Positions 33,321 through 43,248 of a stretch of DNA of 58,428 nt are shown here, one piece after another (position 1 is the stretch's first letter; each line of letters opens with the position of its first letter). The stretch covers positions 112,501 through 170,928 of the forward strand of contig RPFO01002279.1 in the NCBI GenBank assembly GCA_009746045.1. The letters run 5' to 3'. Position numbers and translations under genes: made by a program. The stretch is from Mesostigma viride (Eukaryota > Streptophyta > Mesostigmatophyceae > Mesostigmatales > Mesostigmataceae). The notes under the pieces were generated by a model, which did no database searches, was not told the DNA's origin, and was given only the letters and a program-made list of their open reading frames with translations.

Positions 33321-33452
33321 GGTGCTCGTACCGGTACCTTACACTGCAGGCAACACCTCCCCAGGAAGGAAGAGAGAGCAAGAGAGAGAGCAACCACGTG
33401 CTATAGAGCTATAACTATAGAACCTAATACTACTCCCTAGTAATGGTCTCCT

Positions 33453-33791
33453 CTACTGCTTGCTAGGGCCAATGGTCAGCTGAGAGAAAGTCACTGTAAC
33501 TGCTGTCCCCTCCCCCTGACTGCTGAGTGTGGGTGGCTTGGAGCATTCACGTGTGACGTGCATCCCCTCAGGCAATGGCATGTGTTCCCTAACAAACCTA
33601 TCTGCATCTGTAATGTTATCAAACCCTTTCCACTTAGCACTAGAGCCTTGGGACAATATCTTATCTTTAATATGCTCCTCACAAGTCTTCCAGCTGTAGA
33701 ATATAGCAGGCCTACCCTTATCCCCGTCGTGAGCTACTGCGTAGTAAGGAAATCCAGACTGTCCACCCTTGTTTATTTTACGTCGTGGCAT
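33453..33791 (-). CDS. Element 2 ORF0, RNase HI N-terminal (viroplasmin-like) domain protein
   Basis: 112 residues, ATG at 33791 (MPRRKINKGGQSGFPYYAVA). Residues 15-70 fit the RNase HI N-terminal / caulimovirus-type viroplasmin fold: Y-Y-A-V, then GRPAIFYSW, then a K-x-K-x-F spacing in KWKGFDNITDADRFVREH. In RNase H1 this domain binds RNA-DNA hybrids. The C-terminal 40 residues are Ser/Thr-rich and end in a short strand-like TVTFSQLTIG. It lies upstream of gag on the same strand, about 130 bp apart. The same small ORF occurs in elements 3 and 4, supporting a real gene. Its role is inferred: nucleic-acid binding in the particle or translation control. Confidence 0.75.
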   Translation of the reverse strand: MPRRKINKGGQSGFPYYAVAHDGDKGRPAIFYSWKTCEEHIKDKILSQGSSAKWKGFDNITDADRFVREHMPLPEGMHVTRECSKPPTLSSQGEGTAVTVTFSQLTIGPSKQ

Positions 33792-34520
33792 GTTACATCA
33801 TAGTCTGGCAGCGGCTTGCAAGCAAGAGAGAAAGGGGAAACCCAGGCTACCTCTAATGCAGTGACCTTAAACAAACGAGGAGAGAGCACGGAGTGTATCA
33901 CAGCACACGCCCGAGCCTTCCGCAGGAACGGGCTATACGCACACACGGAGGTAAACACCGTCAACACAGTCGGCAACAGCCAGACGGTATCCACCCCCAC
34001 GACCCCTTGCAGGTCAAACAACGAATGTCCGTCTCCGCGACGTCCATGGGCACCAACAACATTTACAACCTATAGAGGCACAACATATAACATAAACCCC
34101 CTGCGCGCGCGTTCCCGGATAGAGAGCAAGCTCGCCAGCTAGCCTTCAGCAGGCATAGCTTTGTAAAGAAAGAATTCTAACTAGGGGACGTACCATCTTC
34201 GATGACGTTAATCCCTCCTGAGCTGGCCGCCACCCGGTGTCGTTGAAGGCAAGCCCTGGCCGCCACTAGGTGTCGTTGAAAACAGGAGAGCTGAACGCTA
34301 TCGTTGACAGCACCTCACCACAGGACTATTGCTAGCCCCGCCGAGTATCCCAGACTGGCCGCTTGCTGCTAGGTCGTCGTTGAATCCCTTTACGGGCTGG
34401 CCGCCGGCCTGACAGCAATCGTTGAATTCCGGAACCTCTACCTACGCCAAGCTTCGTCTTGGTATCCTAATTGGCTCACTAACCCTCTCCGCGAGAGTTA
34501 GCTAACCTTTCCAGCACATT
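33792..34520 (-). other. Element 2 leader
   Basis: An untranslated leader between primer-binding site and ORF0. 34210-34430 carries about five spaced copies of a TCGTTGA word within GGCCGCCA-type repeats, possibly structured RNA for packaging. No tRNA or long frame. Confidence 0.4.
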
Positions 34521-34534
34521 TCCTCCGATAACCA
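34521..34534 (-). other. Element 2 primer-binding site
   Basis: TGGTTATCGGAGGA on the minus strand, one base inside the LTR. It equals the element 1 site with one extra T, so the same initiator-type tRNA is a likely primer. Confidence 0.65.
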
Positions 34535-34535
34535 G

Positions 34536-35119
34536 TGTTACGTCCCTGCCCAGACACACCTAGCCTGAGCTACGTAGCGAAAGACCCTTCTTGCCGGAAT
34601 TAGGAATAATTCAAGATAGCCTAAAGTAGGTTGCGCTTCACGACGTGAGTCGTGAGATATCTGGCATCACGGCTTAATGCCAAGCTAATTAGTTCACACT
34701 TATAATGGCTAGCAATACCAATTACAAATGGATAATGCCCCGGGCTCAATGTGTAGGCGTATTCGCACTTATCATTCATTAAACCAAGAGGACGAGACTC
34801 TCGTCCTTGGACCAATTTAACCTAGGTTGGTTGCGGCGCAGATACACGCCAATTTCCTTAGAACAATCCGAGTCACTCATTCCACGTAGGATCCGGGCCG
34901 ACATCGACCCTCAACTATAGGATCCACGCCTAGAACCACTGACAGACTCAGAACCGGCGCGGCGCCACAGCGCCGGCCCCTAAAAGGACAACCTAGGACC
35001 AAAATAACTAGTCCAATTCACACAATAGCCAAGGTCCGTAAAACCCAAGTTCAATAGACCAAACAGCCTTAGTAATTTATTCCATTGTTACGTCCGGCCA
35101 AAAGGGCAGGGACGTAACA
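34536..35119 (-). repeat. Element 2 LTR (5' in element orientation)
   Basis: 584 bp. Its ends TGTTACGTCCCTGCC and GGCAGGGACGTAACA are 15-bp perfect inverted repeats, unusually long for an LTR. A near-copy of the end (GTTACGTCCGGCC) lies 25 bp inside. Confidence 0.97.
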
Positions 35120-35640
35120 GTGTGCAACTGAGACAAGACCTCCTCCACATAACCCTCAGGGCTCACTTCCCCCTCCTCCCTGTTAAGGGCAGCCACTGCC
35201 TTGGCCAGCGTCTCACAATGCTCACAAGGTCCCATGCACTTCCTGTGATCCACATAGGCCACCACATTCTTGACAGGTACCACATGACGAGGAATCTGAA
35301 TGATGGGAGTGCTGCTGGAGCTGAGAGCTATGTTAACACCACTCCCCATCTGGGGCTGGGACAAGGACAACCCCTGAAGAAGCTCCTGTAGCTTATCCTG
35401 CTTGGAGATCACTGAATGCAAGAGCTTGTTAATGGTATCCATCTGCTGACCCCTCCTAAGGTCACGCCTGACAATACTGTCAAACAGGGATTCCACATAA
35501 CTCATGGGGTTGGGGTTTCTGGATGCATACCCGTGACCCCTTCCTCCGTGGTGGCGCCCAGGCCCAAGTTGGGGTACGTGAACTCCTCCTCCATCTGGGA
35601 CCACACAGCATGCACGAAGAAACCATTCGTTAGTCCTGAG
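35120..35640 (-). CDS. Element 1 extra 3' ORF, first part (split by element 2)
   Basis: Downstream of the chromodomain a frame opens with MEEEFTYPNLGLGATTEEGV. After a one-base shift it continues as MSYVESLFDSIVRRDLRRGQ and a helix DTINKLLHSVISKQDKLQEL. It then reads PIIQIPRHVVPVKNVVAYVD and HRKCMGPCEHCETLAKAVAA, a possible CxxxxCxxC metal site, and ends EGYVEEVLSQLHT at the GTGTG duplication of element 2. It sits in the env position, but I see no signal peptide or membrane span. Function unknown. Confidence 0.6.
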
Positions 35641-35863
35641 ATATAGGAAGGGGAGCAGTGGTTTGCACCAACTCAGTATACCAAGAAGGAAGAGTGACCC
35701 CCTTCTTTTGGCAATACTCCTGGACCACTTCATGGCAGTGAGTCAAGTCAGACAACCACAGCCATGTGGCAGTAGACTCTAACTCTCCTTTCCAGTGCAC
35801 CTTAAACTGGAGCTGCTTGGTCCTACCCTTTCCTTTGACTCTGTGAGCCACCAGCTGCTCCAC
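35630..35863 (-). CDS. Element 1 integrase C-terminal chromodomain
   Basis: Reads EQLVAHRVKGKGRTKQLQFK, then VHWKGELESTATW and LTHCHEVVQEYCQKK. This is a chromodomain (Y/F-x-V-x-W-K-G...), typical of chromoviruses, thought to direct integration to marked chromatin. It is offset by one frame from the integrase core at about 35860, so it is the end of the same polyprotein after a one-base change. Confidence 0.85.
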   Translation of the reverse strand: MEQLVAHRVKGKGRTKQLQFKVHWKGELESTATWLWLSDLTHCHEVVQEYCQKKGVTLPSWYTELVQTTAPLPISQD

Positions 35864-37368
35864 TTCATATATCCTCTCCCCCTCAGTATCCAGCTCAAAT
35901 GGTAATGGGCAGAAAGGCGTCCCTGCAAGGTATTGCGTTTATACAGTTTGAGCTGGGCCAGGTGAAACACGTTAGTCTTAAGCCTCCAGTGGGAAGGCAC
36001 CTGGACTTGAACTACAGTCCCATAGTGGAAGGTGTCCAGGACAGGGTAAGGTCCCAACCACAAGGGTTGCAGTTTCCTGCATTGCTCCTTTTCAGGTAGC
36101 ACACGATTAGCCTCCAAGAGCACCAGGTCACCAGGAGCCACAAAGGTGTGTGTAGCCAACATCTGTTGCCAAGCATTGTTTAAATACTTGTCCTGTGCAT
36201 GCAACATCTGAGCAGCCACCATACTGTGAGCTTCCTGGAAGGATGCTATCAACTGGTGGATAGAGGTTAGGCGTCTTCTGAAGGGGCCTTCAGCATCCCT
36301 ATCAGGTAACTCCAGGTCAAATGGAGTCAAGGGGCACTGGCCATGGCAAATGACAAATGGAGACATTTGGTGAGGAGCCAGGGGTGAGTTGTTGATGGCA
36401 AACTCTATGAAGGGAAGTTTCTTGTCCCATTCCTTGTTATCATGGGTACAATAGTGCTTCTGGCATTCCCGTACAATACGGTTCAGCCTCTCCACAGCCC
36501 CCGTGCTGGCACACCTGTATGCTACTCCAAAGGCCAACTTAGTGTCTAGGATGTCAAAGAAGGACTTCCAAAACCCAGACATCCACAAGGGATCCTGGTC
36601 AGTGATGATTACACGTGGCATGCCATGCAATCTGTACACCTCCTTCATGAACAACTCTACACACTGGGCAGCTGTGAGATGGGCATTGCAGGGGATGAGG
36701 TGGCACATTCTAGACAGCCTGTCCATCACCACCAGTATCCTGTCATTGCCAGCATCAGAAACAGGCAAGCCACAAATGAAGTCCATGGTCACACTGATCC
36801 AGGGTCGAAGGGGAATAGGCATGGCCATAGGAAAGATAGGCACTGCCTGAGTCCTAACCTTATTCCTTTGGCATGAGTCACAGGAAGCCACATAGGCTTT
36901 GATATCACGAAACATGCCAGGCCACCAAAACCTCTCTTGTACTTCATGGAGAAGCTTAGCATACCCAGGATGACACGCAGTCACGTCGTCATGGAAGCAA
37001 TGCAACACAGTGGGAATGGCCATTTCTGGCACATAGACCTTCCTGGTCACTACATGATCTGCATCCTGGGTGTGGACATACAGGACTCCCTCCCAGTACT
37101 CCACAGGTCTGTTACCAAAGCTTCCTTCCTGAATGGCCTTAGTGGCCAGGTCCTCAGTTTTAGTGAAGGCCTTAATCACGTCCAGCAGGGCTATACTCAT
37201 AGGGTTAGGCAGGACTAGCTGTTTGCCAGGTCCTAAAGGCTGCAGCTGCAGCACCTCACCCTCCTGCAGGTGACTAGTGACTAGATGCTTGGATGACAGA
37301 ACATCAGCCACAGGTGTACGTGACTTCCCCTTGATCTCAGCTGCCAATCCTCTAGACTTGGTCAGCAT
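35779..37368 (-). CDS. Element 1 integrase
   Basis: The HHCC zinc-binding region is HCFHDDVTACHPG ... CDSCQRNK. The catalytic core has MDFICGL (first Asp), ITDQDPLW (second Asp) and VERLNRIVRE (Glu), the DDE triad. A GPY-like stretch, LQPLWLGPYPVL, follows. The integrase inserts element cDNA. It is in a different frame from the RT part. The 37369-37567 gap reads open in a third frame (MLIDQGSVPGSTG), so two single-base changes separate it from RNase H. Confidence 0.92.
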   Translation of the reverse strand: MLTKSRGLAAEIKGKSRTPVADVLSSKHLVTSHLQEGEVLQLQPLGPGKQLVLPNPMSIALLDVIKAFTKTEDLATKAIQEGSFGNRPVEYWEGVLYVHTQDADHVVTRKVYVPEMAIPTVLHCFHDDVTACHPGYAKLLHEVQERFWWPGMFRDIKAYVASCDSCQRNKVRTQAVPIFPMAMPIPLRPWISVTMDFICGLPVSDAGNDRILVVMDRLSRMCHLIPCNAHLTAAQCVELFMKEVYRLHGMPRVIITDQDPLWMSGFWKSFFDILDTKLAFGVAYRCASTGAVERLNRIVRECQKHYCTHDNKEWDKKLPFIEFAINNSPLAPHQMSPFVICHGQCPLTPFDLELPDRDAEGPFRRRLTSIHQLIASFQEAHSMVAAQMLHAQDKYLNNAWQQMLATHTFVAPGDLVLLEANRVLPEKEQCRKLQPLWLGPYPVLDTFHYGTVVQVQVPSHWRLKTNVFHLAQLKLYKRNTLQGRLSAHYHLSWILRGRGYMKWSSWWLTESKERVGPSSSSLRCTGKES

Positions 37369-37567
37369 CCCTGGCTCCAGTATCCACTTCCTGGGCCGTC
37401 CCTTCCCCTCCTAGGATTCTCTGTGCTTGGTTGTGTTGTGAGAGTGGGCTGGCTACCAGCAGAACCCTCCCTAAGACTGCTCTGCAGTGACTGACCCCCA
37501 CCCTGGACGCCTGTCGACCCTGGGACAGAGCCCTGGTCAATGAGCATCTCGTGACTAAAGCTAGCCT

Positions 37568-40013
37568 CTACAGGGGGTGGCTCAGCTTGGAGGTTTGCTG
37601 GTTAGCTGCCTGTGCCCTGGTGACAGCACCACACTCTACTACAGAAACCATGGCAGCACAAATATCCAGATCCTCGTGAAATGCTCCCATCAGATCCCTT
37701 CTTCTAGAGAGGGCGTCTGGCACCACATTCTGTGATCCTGGGACATACTGCACAGAGAAAGGATAGAATCCCCCTAGGTACTCCATCCACCCAGCCATCC
37801 TCTTACTCATCCTACTCTGTTCTAGCACGTGCACCAAGGGCCTGTGGTCAGTCATCAGGGTGATAGACTCTTGCCCTAGCCCATCTGTAGCACTGCTAGC
37901 CACAGAAAACTGAGCTCCCTTCAACAGATGCTCCCACTTGTGACATGCTACCACTAAACCCAGCAACTCCTGCTCGTGTACAGGGTAGTTACGTTCAGCT
38001 GAGCTCATGGTTTTAGACATGTACTCCACTGGCTGTGGTCCATAGCCATGGTCTTGCATCAGCACAGCACCTATGGCGCCTTGAGAGGCATCTGACCTAA
38101 CCTGATAAGGTAGATCTGGATTGGGACCCACTAGCACAGGGGTGGATGTGAGCTTCTGCTTCAACAGGTCAAAGGCCTGCTGACACCTATCTGTCCACTC
38201 AAACTGAACATCCTTCTTGATTAACTCAAGCAAGGGGGTGGAGATGGCAGCCATGTCAGGGATAAAACGCCTGTACCACCCCACCATGCCCAGGAAGGAC
38301 TTGACATCATGTGCAGACTGCAACACAGGCCACTCAAGGATGGCAGCAATCTTAGCATTGTCAGGTGTCATACCCAAGGAACTCAACTTGTACCCTAGGA
38401 ACCCCACTTCATGCCCCCACTCCACCTTAGACCTCTTGACAGACAAGTGGTAGTGCTGGATGACCTTCAGGACCTCCTCCACGTTCTCCAGATGCTCCTT
38501 GAACGTCTTTGAGTGCACCAGGATGTCGTCCATGTAGGCCACCACGCAGGTCCTGAACACGGGTCTTGCAGGGTCACACAGGTGGGCAATGTCTTTGAAC
38601 CTGGGATTCCTGAGATCAGGGGAGATCTGAGGCAGAGAGTTCCCTGTCAGATGGCCAAAGATAGCATTCACAAACATCTGCATAGTAGCTGGGCTGTTGG
38701 AGGCCCCCATGGGCATCACAGTCCACTGGAACTGACCCCAGGGTGTGGAGAATGCAGTTTTTGGAATGTCCTCAGTAGCTATCCTGATCTGCCAGAACGC
38801 GTGTCTAAGGTCAAACTTGGTGAAGTAAGATGATCCAGCTGTCCTCTCTAGCAGCTCATCAATCCGTGGCAAGGGATACTTGGACTTCACGGTGACCTTG
38901 TTCAGGCCTCTCAGATCAATGCACAACCGCCATCCACCATCATGCTTGGGGACAAGCAAACACCCAGAGCTGAAAGGACTATTGGCAGGAAGAATGAGTC
39001 CAGCTTCCAACAGGCCTGTCAAGATCACCTTCAGCTCTGCCATCTCAGCTGGCCCCATCCTGTACATGGGAACAAAGGGAGGCCTGGCACCATCCACAAG
39101 CTTGATGACATGAGTGATTGGCCCTTCAGGAGGGTACTGTGGCATTTTGTCCTCAAAAATGGCAGCAAACCTGTCCAAAAGGGCATCATGCAGCTTCTGC
39201 TCCTCCTCTGTGACAGCTGGTACTGGGTTCACAGCATTCACCGTGTGGCCATGAGTCTCATCAGAGGGTGAGTTAGGAACCAACTGTAAGAGAAAGACGT
39301 GTTCCACTGGGTAAGTAGCCAGGTAAGACAAGGTGTGATTGGCAGACCATACGTGCTTAAGTAATGCAGCACGTTTCTCTTCCAGTGAAGGCACCTTGAC
39401 GTCCTCCTTGGCACCTGCAACCCCTCTCCCATCATTGACAGCCTCATTAGTAGAACAGCACTCTGTGACTGGTCTTTCTCCCCCCTTAATCACTGTGGTG
39501 GCGTCCCACACTGACCCATCCTGAAACTGCACCACCTTCTCAGACCACAAGATGGCAGGATTAGCAGACTCCAACCATGGCATCCCCAGAATCACATCAG
39601 CAGCAGTGAGTGGAATGACATCTGCTGTGACAGACAAGGTTTGACGTGAGCACACTTGAAAAAGCAGTTGCACGTAGCCAGGTGAGTTACTCTGCCTACC
39701 ATCAGAATATTGGACCTTAACAGGCACAGGGTGGGGGAGCACTGGTAGATGCAGCTCCTGCACCAAGGAAGTGGAAATGTAGTTACTTCCTGCACCTGAG
39801 TCAATCATGAAGAGACATAAAGGCTGAGCCAAAGGGACTGGCACGTTCAACAGCCTAGCCTGGAACTTCAAGAGTTGACTGGGAATAGGAGGGCCCAATG
39901 GGGTGGTGGAATCAGAGGCAGACAAGTTGTTCACAGGACGGACATGCACAGCAGGCAAACCAGTTAACTCCACCGCTGGACGTAGTCCTGGGGGCTCCAC
40001 TAGTTTTTTGGCA
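37568..40013 (-). CDS. pol: Element 1 Pol, protease / reverse transcriptase / RNase H
   Basis: Open in the gag frame straight after its UGA (AAKKLVEPPG...), with no plausible ATG of its own. The aspartic protease motif DSGAGSNYIS is at about residue 65 counted from 40000. The RT fingers begin near 330. FDLRHAFWQIRIA carries the first catalytic Asp, and YMDDIL near 487 holds the other two. RNase H has DASQGAIGAVL (about 636) and TDHRPL (about 715), and the region ends VVPDALSRRR. All expected catalytic residues are present. The reading frame then shifts twice before the integrase. Confidence 0.93.
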
Positions 40014-40015
40014 GC

Positions 40016-41746
40016 TCAGGAGGATGATCTGAAGACGAGCTCCCCACTGAAGGCTGCACCTGCTGATCCTCTATGCCGTCTGCCTCCTTCTCCCTCCTCC
40101 TCTGCTAGGAGGTGCCACAGGGCGTTGACCATCCGACGCCTGTCTTGCCTGTTGAATCCCTTGGGCTGGAATGGTCCCTTGCCCGAAGCCTGGAAGTTGG
40201 GTCTAAACCCAGGCTGTGCCCTGTGGTCGCTCTGGCTCACCCCAGGAGGGAAGATGGGTGGTCTGGTGAATGGAAGAACCCCCTGAGGACCCTTGGTGTC
40301 GCTTGGGAACTGGTCTCGCTTGGGGCAATCCCGTGCAAAGTGTCCCAGCTGGCCACACGTGAAACAGGCTCCTTTGGACTGCTCCATGGCACTGAGCTCC
40401 TCCATCACAGCGTTCAGCTGGTTCAGGGGCTTCTTAACAGCAGGCGCCTGGTTGCCTGCAGCAGGCTCCCACTTGAGGGAAAAGTCAGGGACACGGCACA
40501 GCGTGAGGGCATAAGACAGCACAGTATCCCACTTCCACTCGACATAGTCGAAAGGGGAGAAATGCTTGTCAATATCCACCCTGACTTGAGGGGAGAGCCC
40601 ATGCAGAAACCTGTGAAGAGCTTCAGAATCAGAGCACTGGGGGATTTTGGCCCTCAGGTTGGTAAACGTCTCTACGTATTGTGGTAGTGTCAGGCCAGAC
40701 TGAGTACAGTTGGCCAACGCGTCCCGGTCCAGACGGAGCTGGTCCTGGGGAAGGAGAAAACGTCGAAATGAAAGCATGAGAGATGGCAAATCCTTGCAAG
40801 TATTACCTGCCGAGGATCGTAAAAACTCATCAAACCTGTCGGCTGCACTGTCGCTCATTCGCTGTCGAACCATCTTCTTCTGGATGTCCAGGGAAAGTCG
40901 TTCTTCCGCTCGTTTGCCGTAGTTAGCAAAGTGGATAGCGAACACATCCTGGAATCGAGTAGAGAAATGATCGAAACTGCGGTGGGTTAGATTGGTGAGC
41001 GACAGCTTGTCTACGGATTCGATTTTTGGAAATGGCGGGGCGGAACCTTGATGCGGTGGTATAGTGACGGTCACGGGGACGTCGCTGGCGGGGGTGGTGA
41101 AGGTGACCGAGGTCGTCTGCGCTGGATCCTGCCTATCGCTATCCTGCGTCTCATTCCTCGTAGTAACTGCGGTACTATTAGGTAAAACCCTTCCGTCACC
41201 CAACCGAGGAGCCTCTCTCCCCAATCCAGCAACCATGTCACGCATGGCCGCCTCCTCCTCCTCAATTCTCTGACGAAGTCTTCCCACATCCTGTTCCACC
41301 TCCTCCACCATCTTTCTATACATCGCTGCGTGTTGTTCATCGTGTAATAATCTGATTTTAGCTGCTGAGAGGCGATCCGCTGCAAGTCTGGTCCCGTCTC
41401 TTCCAGGCGTGGTATTTAGCGGGAAAAGAAATGAAGAAGATGCACTCCGCACAGGACTTGTTCGCGCGCTTGGAATCCTGGGCGACAGTGACGCTCCTCG
41501 ACCCACGCCTGTCAGCGATGGCTCGCCTGGTTGGAGACCAGATGCAATGACGGAAAACTTGGGCCCTATGGACAACGAGGGCCGCCTCACTTCAGACATA
41601 GAAGTACGGTTGAAATCAAGTTGACGCCGTGGAGTACGAGCAGTTGTCTCAGCACCTTCCCTAGCAATGGGTTCCAGAGATGATGACGGATCTCCCAAAC
41701 CTTGATTAGTAGGGGGTAAAGGTGATTGTGTCTTCGAACTACTCAT
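40016..41746 (-). CDS. gag: Element 1 Gag polyprotein
   Basis: 576 residues, starting MSSSKTQSPLPPTNQ 228 bp inside the 5' LTR. There is a disordered Ser/Pro/Thr-rich N-terminus. A coiled coil follows at about residues 120-180 (KMVEEVEQDVGRLRQRIEEE). The retrotransposon gag domain lies at about 265-420 (RSFDHFSTRFQDVFAIHF, then LPQYVETFTNLRAKIPQ). A CCHC knuckle CFTCGQLGHFARDC sits near residue 460, and the tail is basic. Gag forms the virus-like particle and binds element RNA. The ORF ends in a single UGA and pol continues in the same frame. It looks intact. Confidence 0.9.
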   Translation of the reverse strand: MSSSKTQSPLPPTNQGLGDPSSSLEPIAREGAETTARTPRRQLDFNRTSMSEVRRPSLSIGPKFSVIASGLQPGEPSLTGVGRGASLSPRIPSARTSPVRSASSSFLFPLNTTPGRDGTRLAADRLSAAKIRLLHDEQHAAMYRKMVEEVEQDVGRLRQRIEEEEAAMRDMVAGLGREAPRLGDGRVLPNSTAVTTRNETQDSDRQDPAQTTSVTFTTPASDVPVTVTIPPHQGSAPPFPKIESVDKLSLTNLTHRSFDHFSTRFQDVFAIHFANYGKRAEERLSLDIQKKMVRQRMSDSAADRFDEFLRSSAGNTCKDLPSLMLSFRRFLLPQDQLRLDRDALANCTQSGLTLPQYVETFTNLRAKIPQCSDSEALHRFLHGLSPQVRVDIDKHFSPFDYVEWKWDTVLSYALTLCRVPDFSLKWEPAAGNQAPAVKKPLNQLNAVMEELSAMEQSKGACFTCGQLGHFARDCPKRDQFPSDTKGPQGVLPFTRPPIFPPGVSQSDHRAQPGFRPNFQASGKGPFQPKGFNRQDRRRMVNALWHLLAEEEGEGGRRHRGSAGAAFSGELVFRSSS

Positions 41747-41958
41747 ACTTCCACATGGAGTCGCGATCGTCTGCCTAGTAGAGACAACGGTTACGGCTGA
41801 CTTCTAGTGTTACAGAGCAAGACAGTCACATCAGGATGTGTCTCAGTCTGTAACACCGTAAGTTTTCCGCAACTCTATGAATCTTCTCGGATGACAGACA
41901 TCTGATCAACGTTGTACTACCCGGAAGGTTGCGACTTCAAGAGAAACACCAAAGTAGA

Positions 41959-41973
41959 GATCCTCCGATACCA
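41959..41973 (-). other. Element 1 primer-binding site
   Basis: One base inside the LTR on the minus strand lies TGGTATCGGAGGATC. The first bases match the usual initiator-methionine tRNA site (TGGTATCAGAG) except A to G. A host tRNA with acceptor stem ATCGGAG would pair fully with the first eleven bases. Confidence 0.75.
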
Positions 41974-41974
41974 A

Positions 41975-42753
41975 TGTAACGACTAAAAATGATCATCAAC
42001 ATCATCCACAGTCCAATATGAAAGATCTTTTACCTGGGTTGCTTTCCTGAGTCGCAGAACTTCAAGTATCCGAGCAACGTTGAGATGGAAATTCCACAGC
42101 ACGTGATTTAGGGAATCACAACCCCTTGTAGACACAAAGACAAGCTCGTGTATAGACGACCTCTGTGGAACTGAAGGACGTCTATAGCCAAGGGGCTCTT
42201 ATGGATGGACAACAAAGACAAGCTTTATTATACCATGGTGAATCAAAACCAACGTAGCAACAATGGCGACCCCACGTCCTTGATATCGACGTGCTTGTCG
42301 AACTTGCTCCAACCTTAGCCTGAAGAGAACCAATCAGAACCATGGAATCCTATACAAGATCTTCGTATCCATCCTAGTCACACAAAACAGAACAACACCA
42401 CACACAGCCTGGCAGAATCTTTCCATGAGATCCTAAATCTGTCGTGAGCACTGAAGTCCCAAAGGAGCATTTAAGACTCAATAGTACCAACTAACAAACT
42501 ACAACCCCACGTGGATCAGGCCACGACCAATGAGGGCTCCTATCAGTAGTATCAGCCAACAAACTACAACCCTACGTGGATCAGGCCACGACCAATGAGG
42601 GTTCCTATCAGTTGGCTGACAAAGTATCAGCTCCAAGTACCGTCGTCTTAGAAACCTCATAACTTTCTCAATACTGATCCAAAAGTCCTCGAATAAAAGC
42701 CAAACATTCACAAAACAAAGGATGTAACAACAAAGTCATTTTTGCTTGTTACA
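41975..42753 (-). repeat. Element 1 LTR (5' in element orientation)
   Basis: 779 bp, TGTAAC...GTTACA termini, near-identical to 13665-14444. It contains a tandem duplication of about 66 bp (CAACAAACTACAACCC... at about 42488-42618) that is present in both LTRs. Confidence 0.95.
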
Positions 42754-43248
42754 TCCGGCCAGCCGAATTGTAGTGAGCCGCCACGGCATCATGATGACCG
42801 CCGGCACCGCACTCCGTCAGTGCGTGAGGGCCAGACACATTTACTCGGATACCACAAATGTGCCGTCATGTGCGCCCTGCATGCTATTGATGTACCACAG
42901 TCCGCAGCGCTGCAAATCAGTAATCAGAAAAAGCTTTTCAGGCAGGGACGGACGTTCCGCGTCTGCGCACGCGCCACGGGAGCTTGCGTATTTTGCCGCC
43001 TAAAGCCACATACTGTATGCACAAGGATACACATTTCCATCACCATTCATCTTCATCATCCTGAACGACTCGAACACGCGCGCGGACAAGATAACGGCAG
43101 GCTCGAGCTACCATGGTCCGGATTCTCCCGATTTCTGGCCTGCGCTGGTTGTCTCCTTGATACTGTAGCGGGTCCGTACTTGGCAAAAAGTGGCCTCCTG
43201 CCCAGCCAAAAATGGCCTGACACCAGGCTGACACCTACAAACTGAGTC
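42754..43248. other. Flanking DNA right of element 1
   Basis: Before the insertion this was contiguous with the sequence left of 13665. Open frames here (for example 42742-43245 plus) start in the LTR and have no recognisable content. Confidence 0.4.

Larger units (their letters stand above)
23538..35119 (-). mobile_element. LTR retrotransposon element 2 (Ty3/gypsy, chromodomain, with ORF0 and ORF3)
   Basis: A complete 11.6-kb element: 584-bp LTRs that differ at one position by eye, and perfect 5-bp target duplications GTGTG (23533-23537 and 35120-35124), inserted in the 3' ORF of element 1. In minus orientation: LTR, primer-binding site, structured leader, ORF0 (RNase HI N-terminal-like), gag, protease/RT/RNase H, integrase, chromodomain, ORF3, polypurine tract, LTR. 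The near-identical LTRs mark a recent insertion. Several one-base frame breaks interrupt gag, pol and ORF3. Confidence 0.96.
13665..42753 (-). mobile_element. LTR retrotransposon element 1 (Ty3/gypsy, chromodomain), interrupted twice
   Basis: A 29-kb span bounded by 780-bp direct repeats that begin TGTAACGACT and end TTGTTACA. In minus orientation it has: 5' LTR, primer-binding site, gag, a UGA, pol with protease/RT/RNase H/integrase/chromodomain, an extra 3' ORF, a polypurine tract and the 3' LTR. The 3' ORF region is interrupted by element 2 (23538-35119) and by a DNA transposon (15064-23087). Without these the element would be about 9.5 kb. Flanks share CCGG (GCCGG before, TCCGG after), a possible imperfect target duplication. 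By eye the LTRs differ at about four places, so it is older than element 2. Confidence 0.9.
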
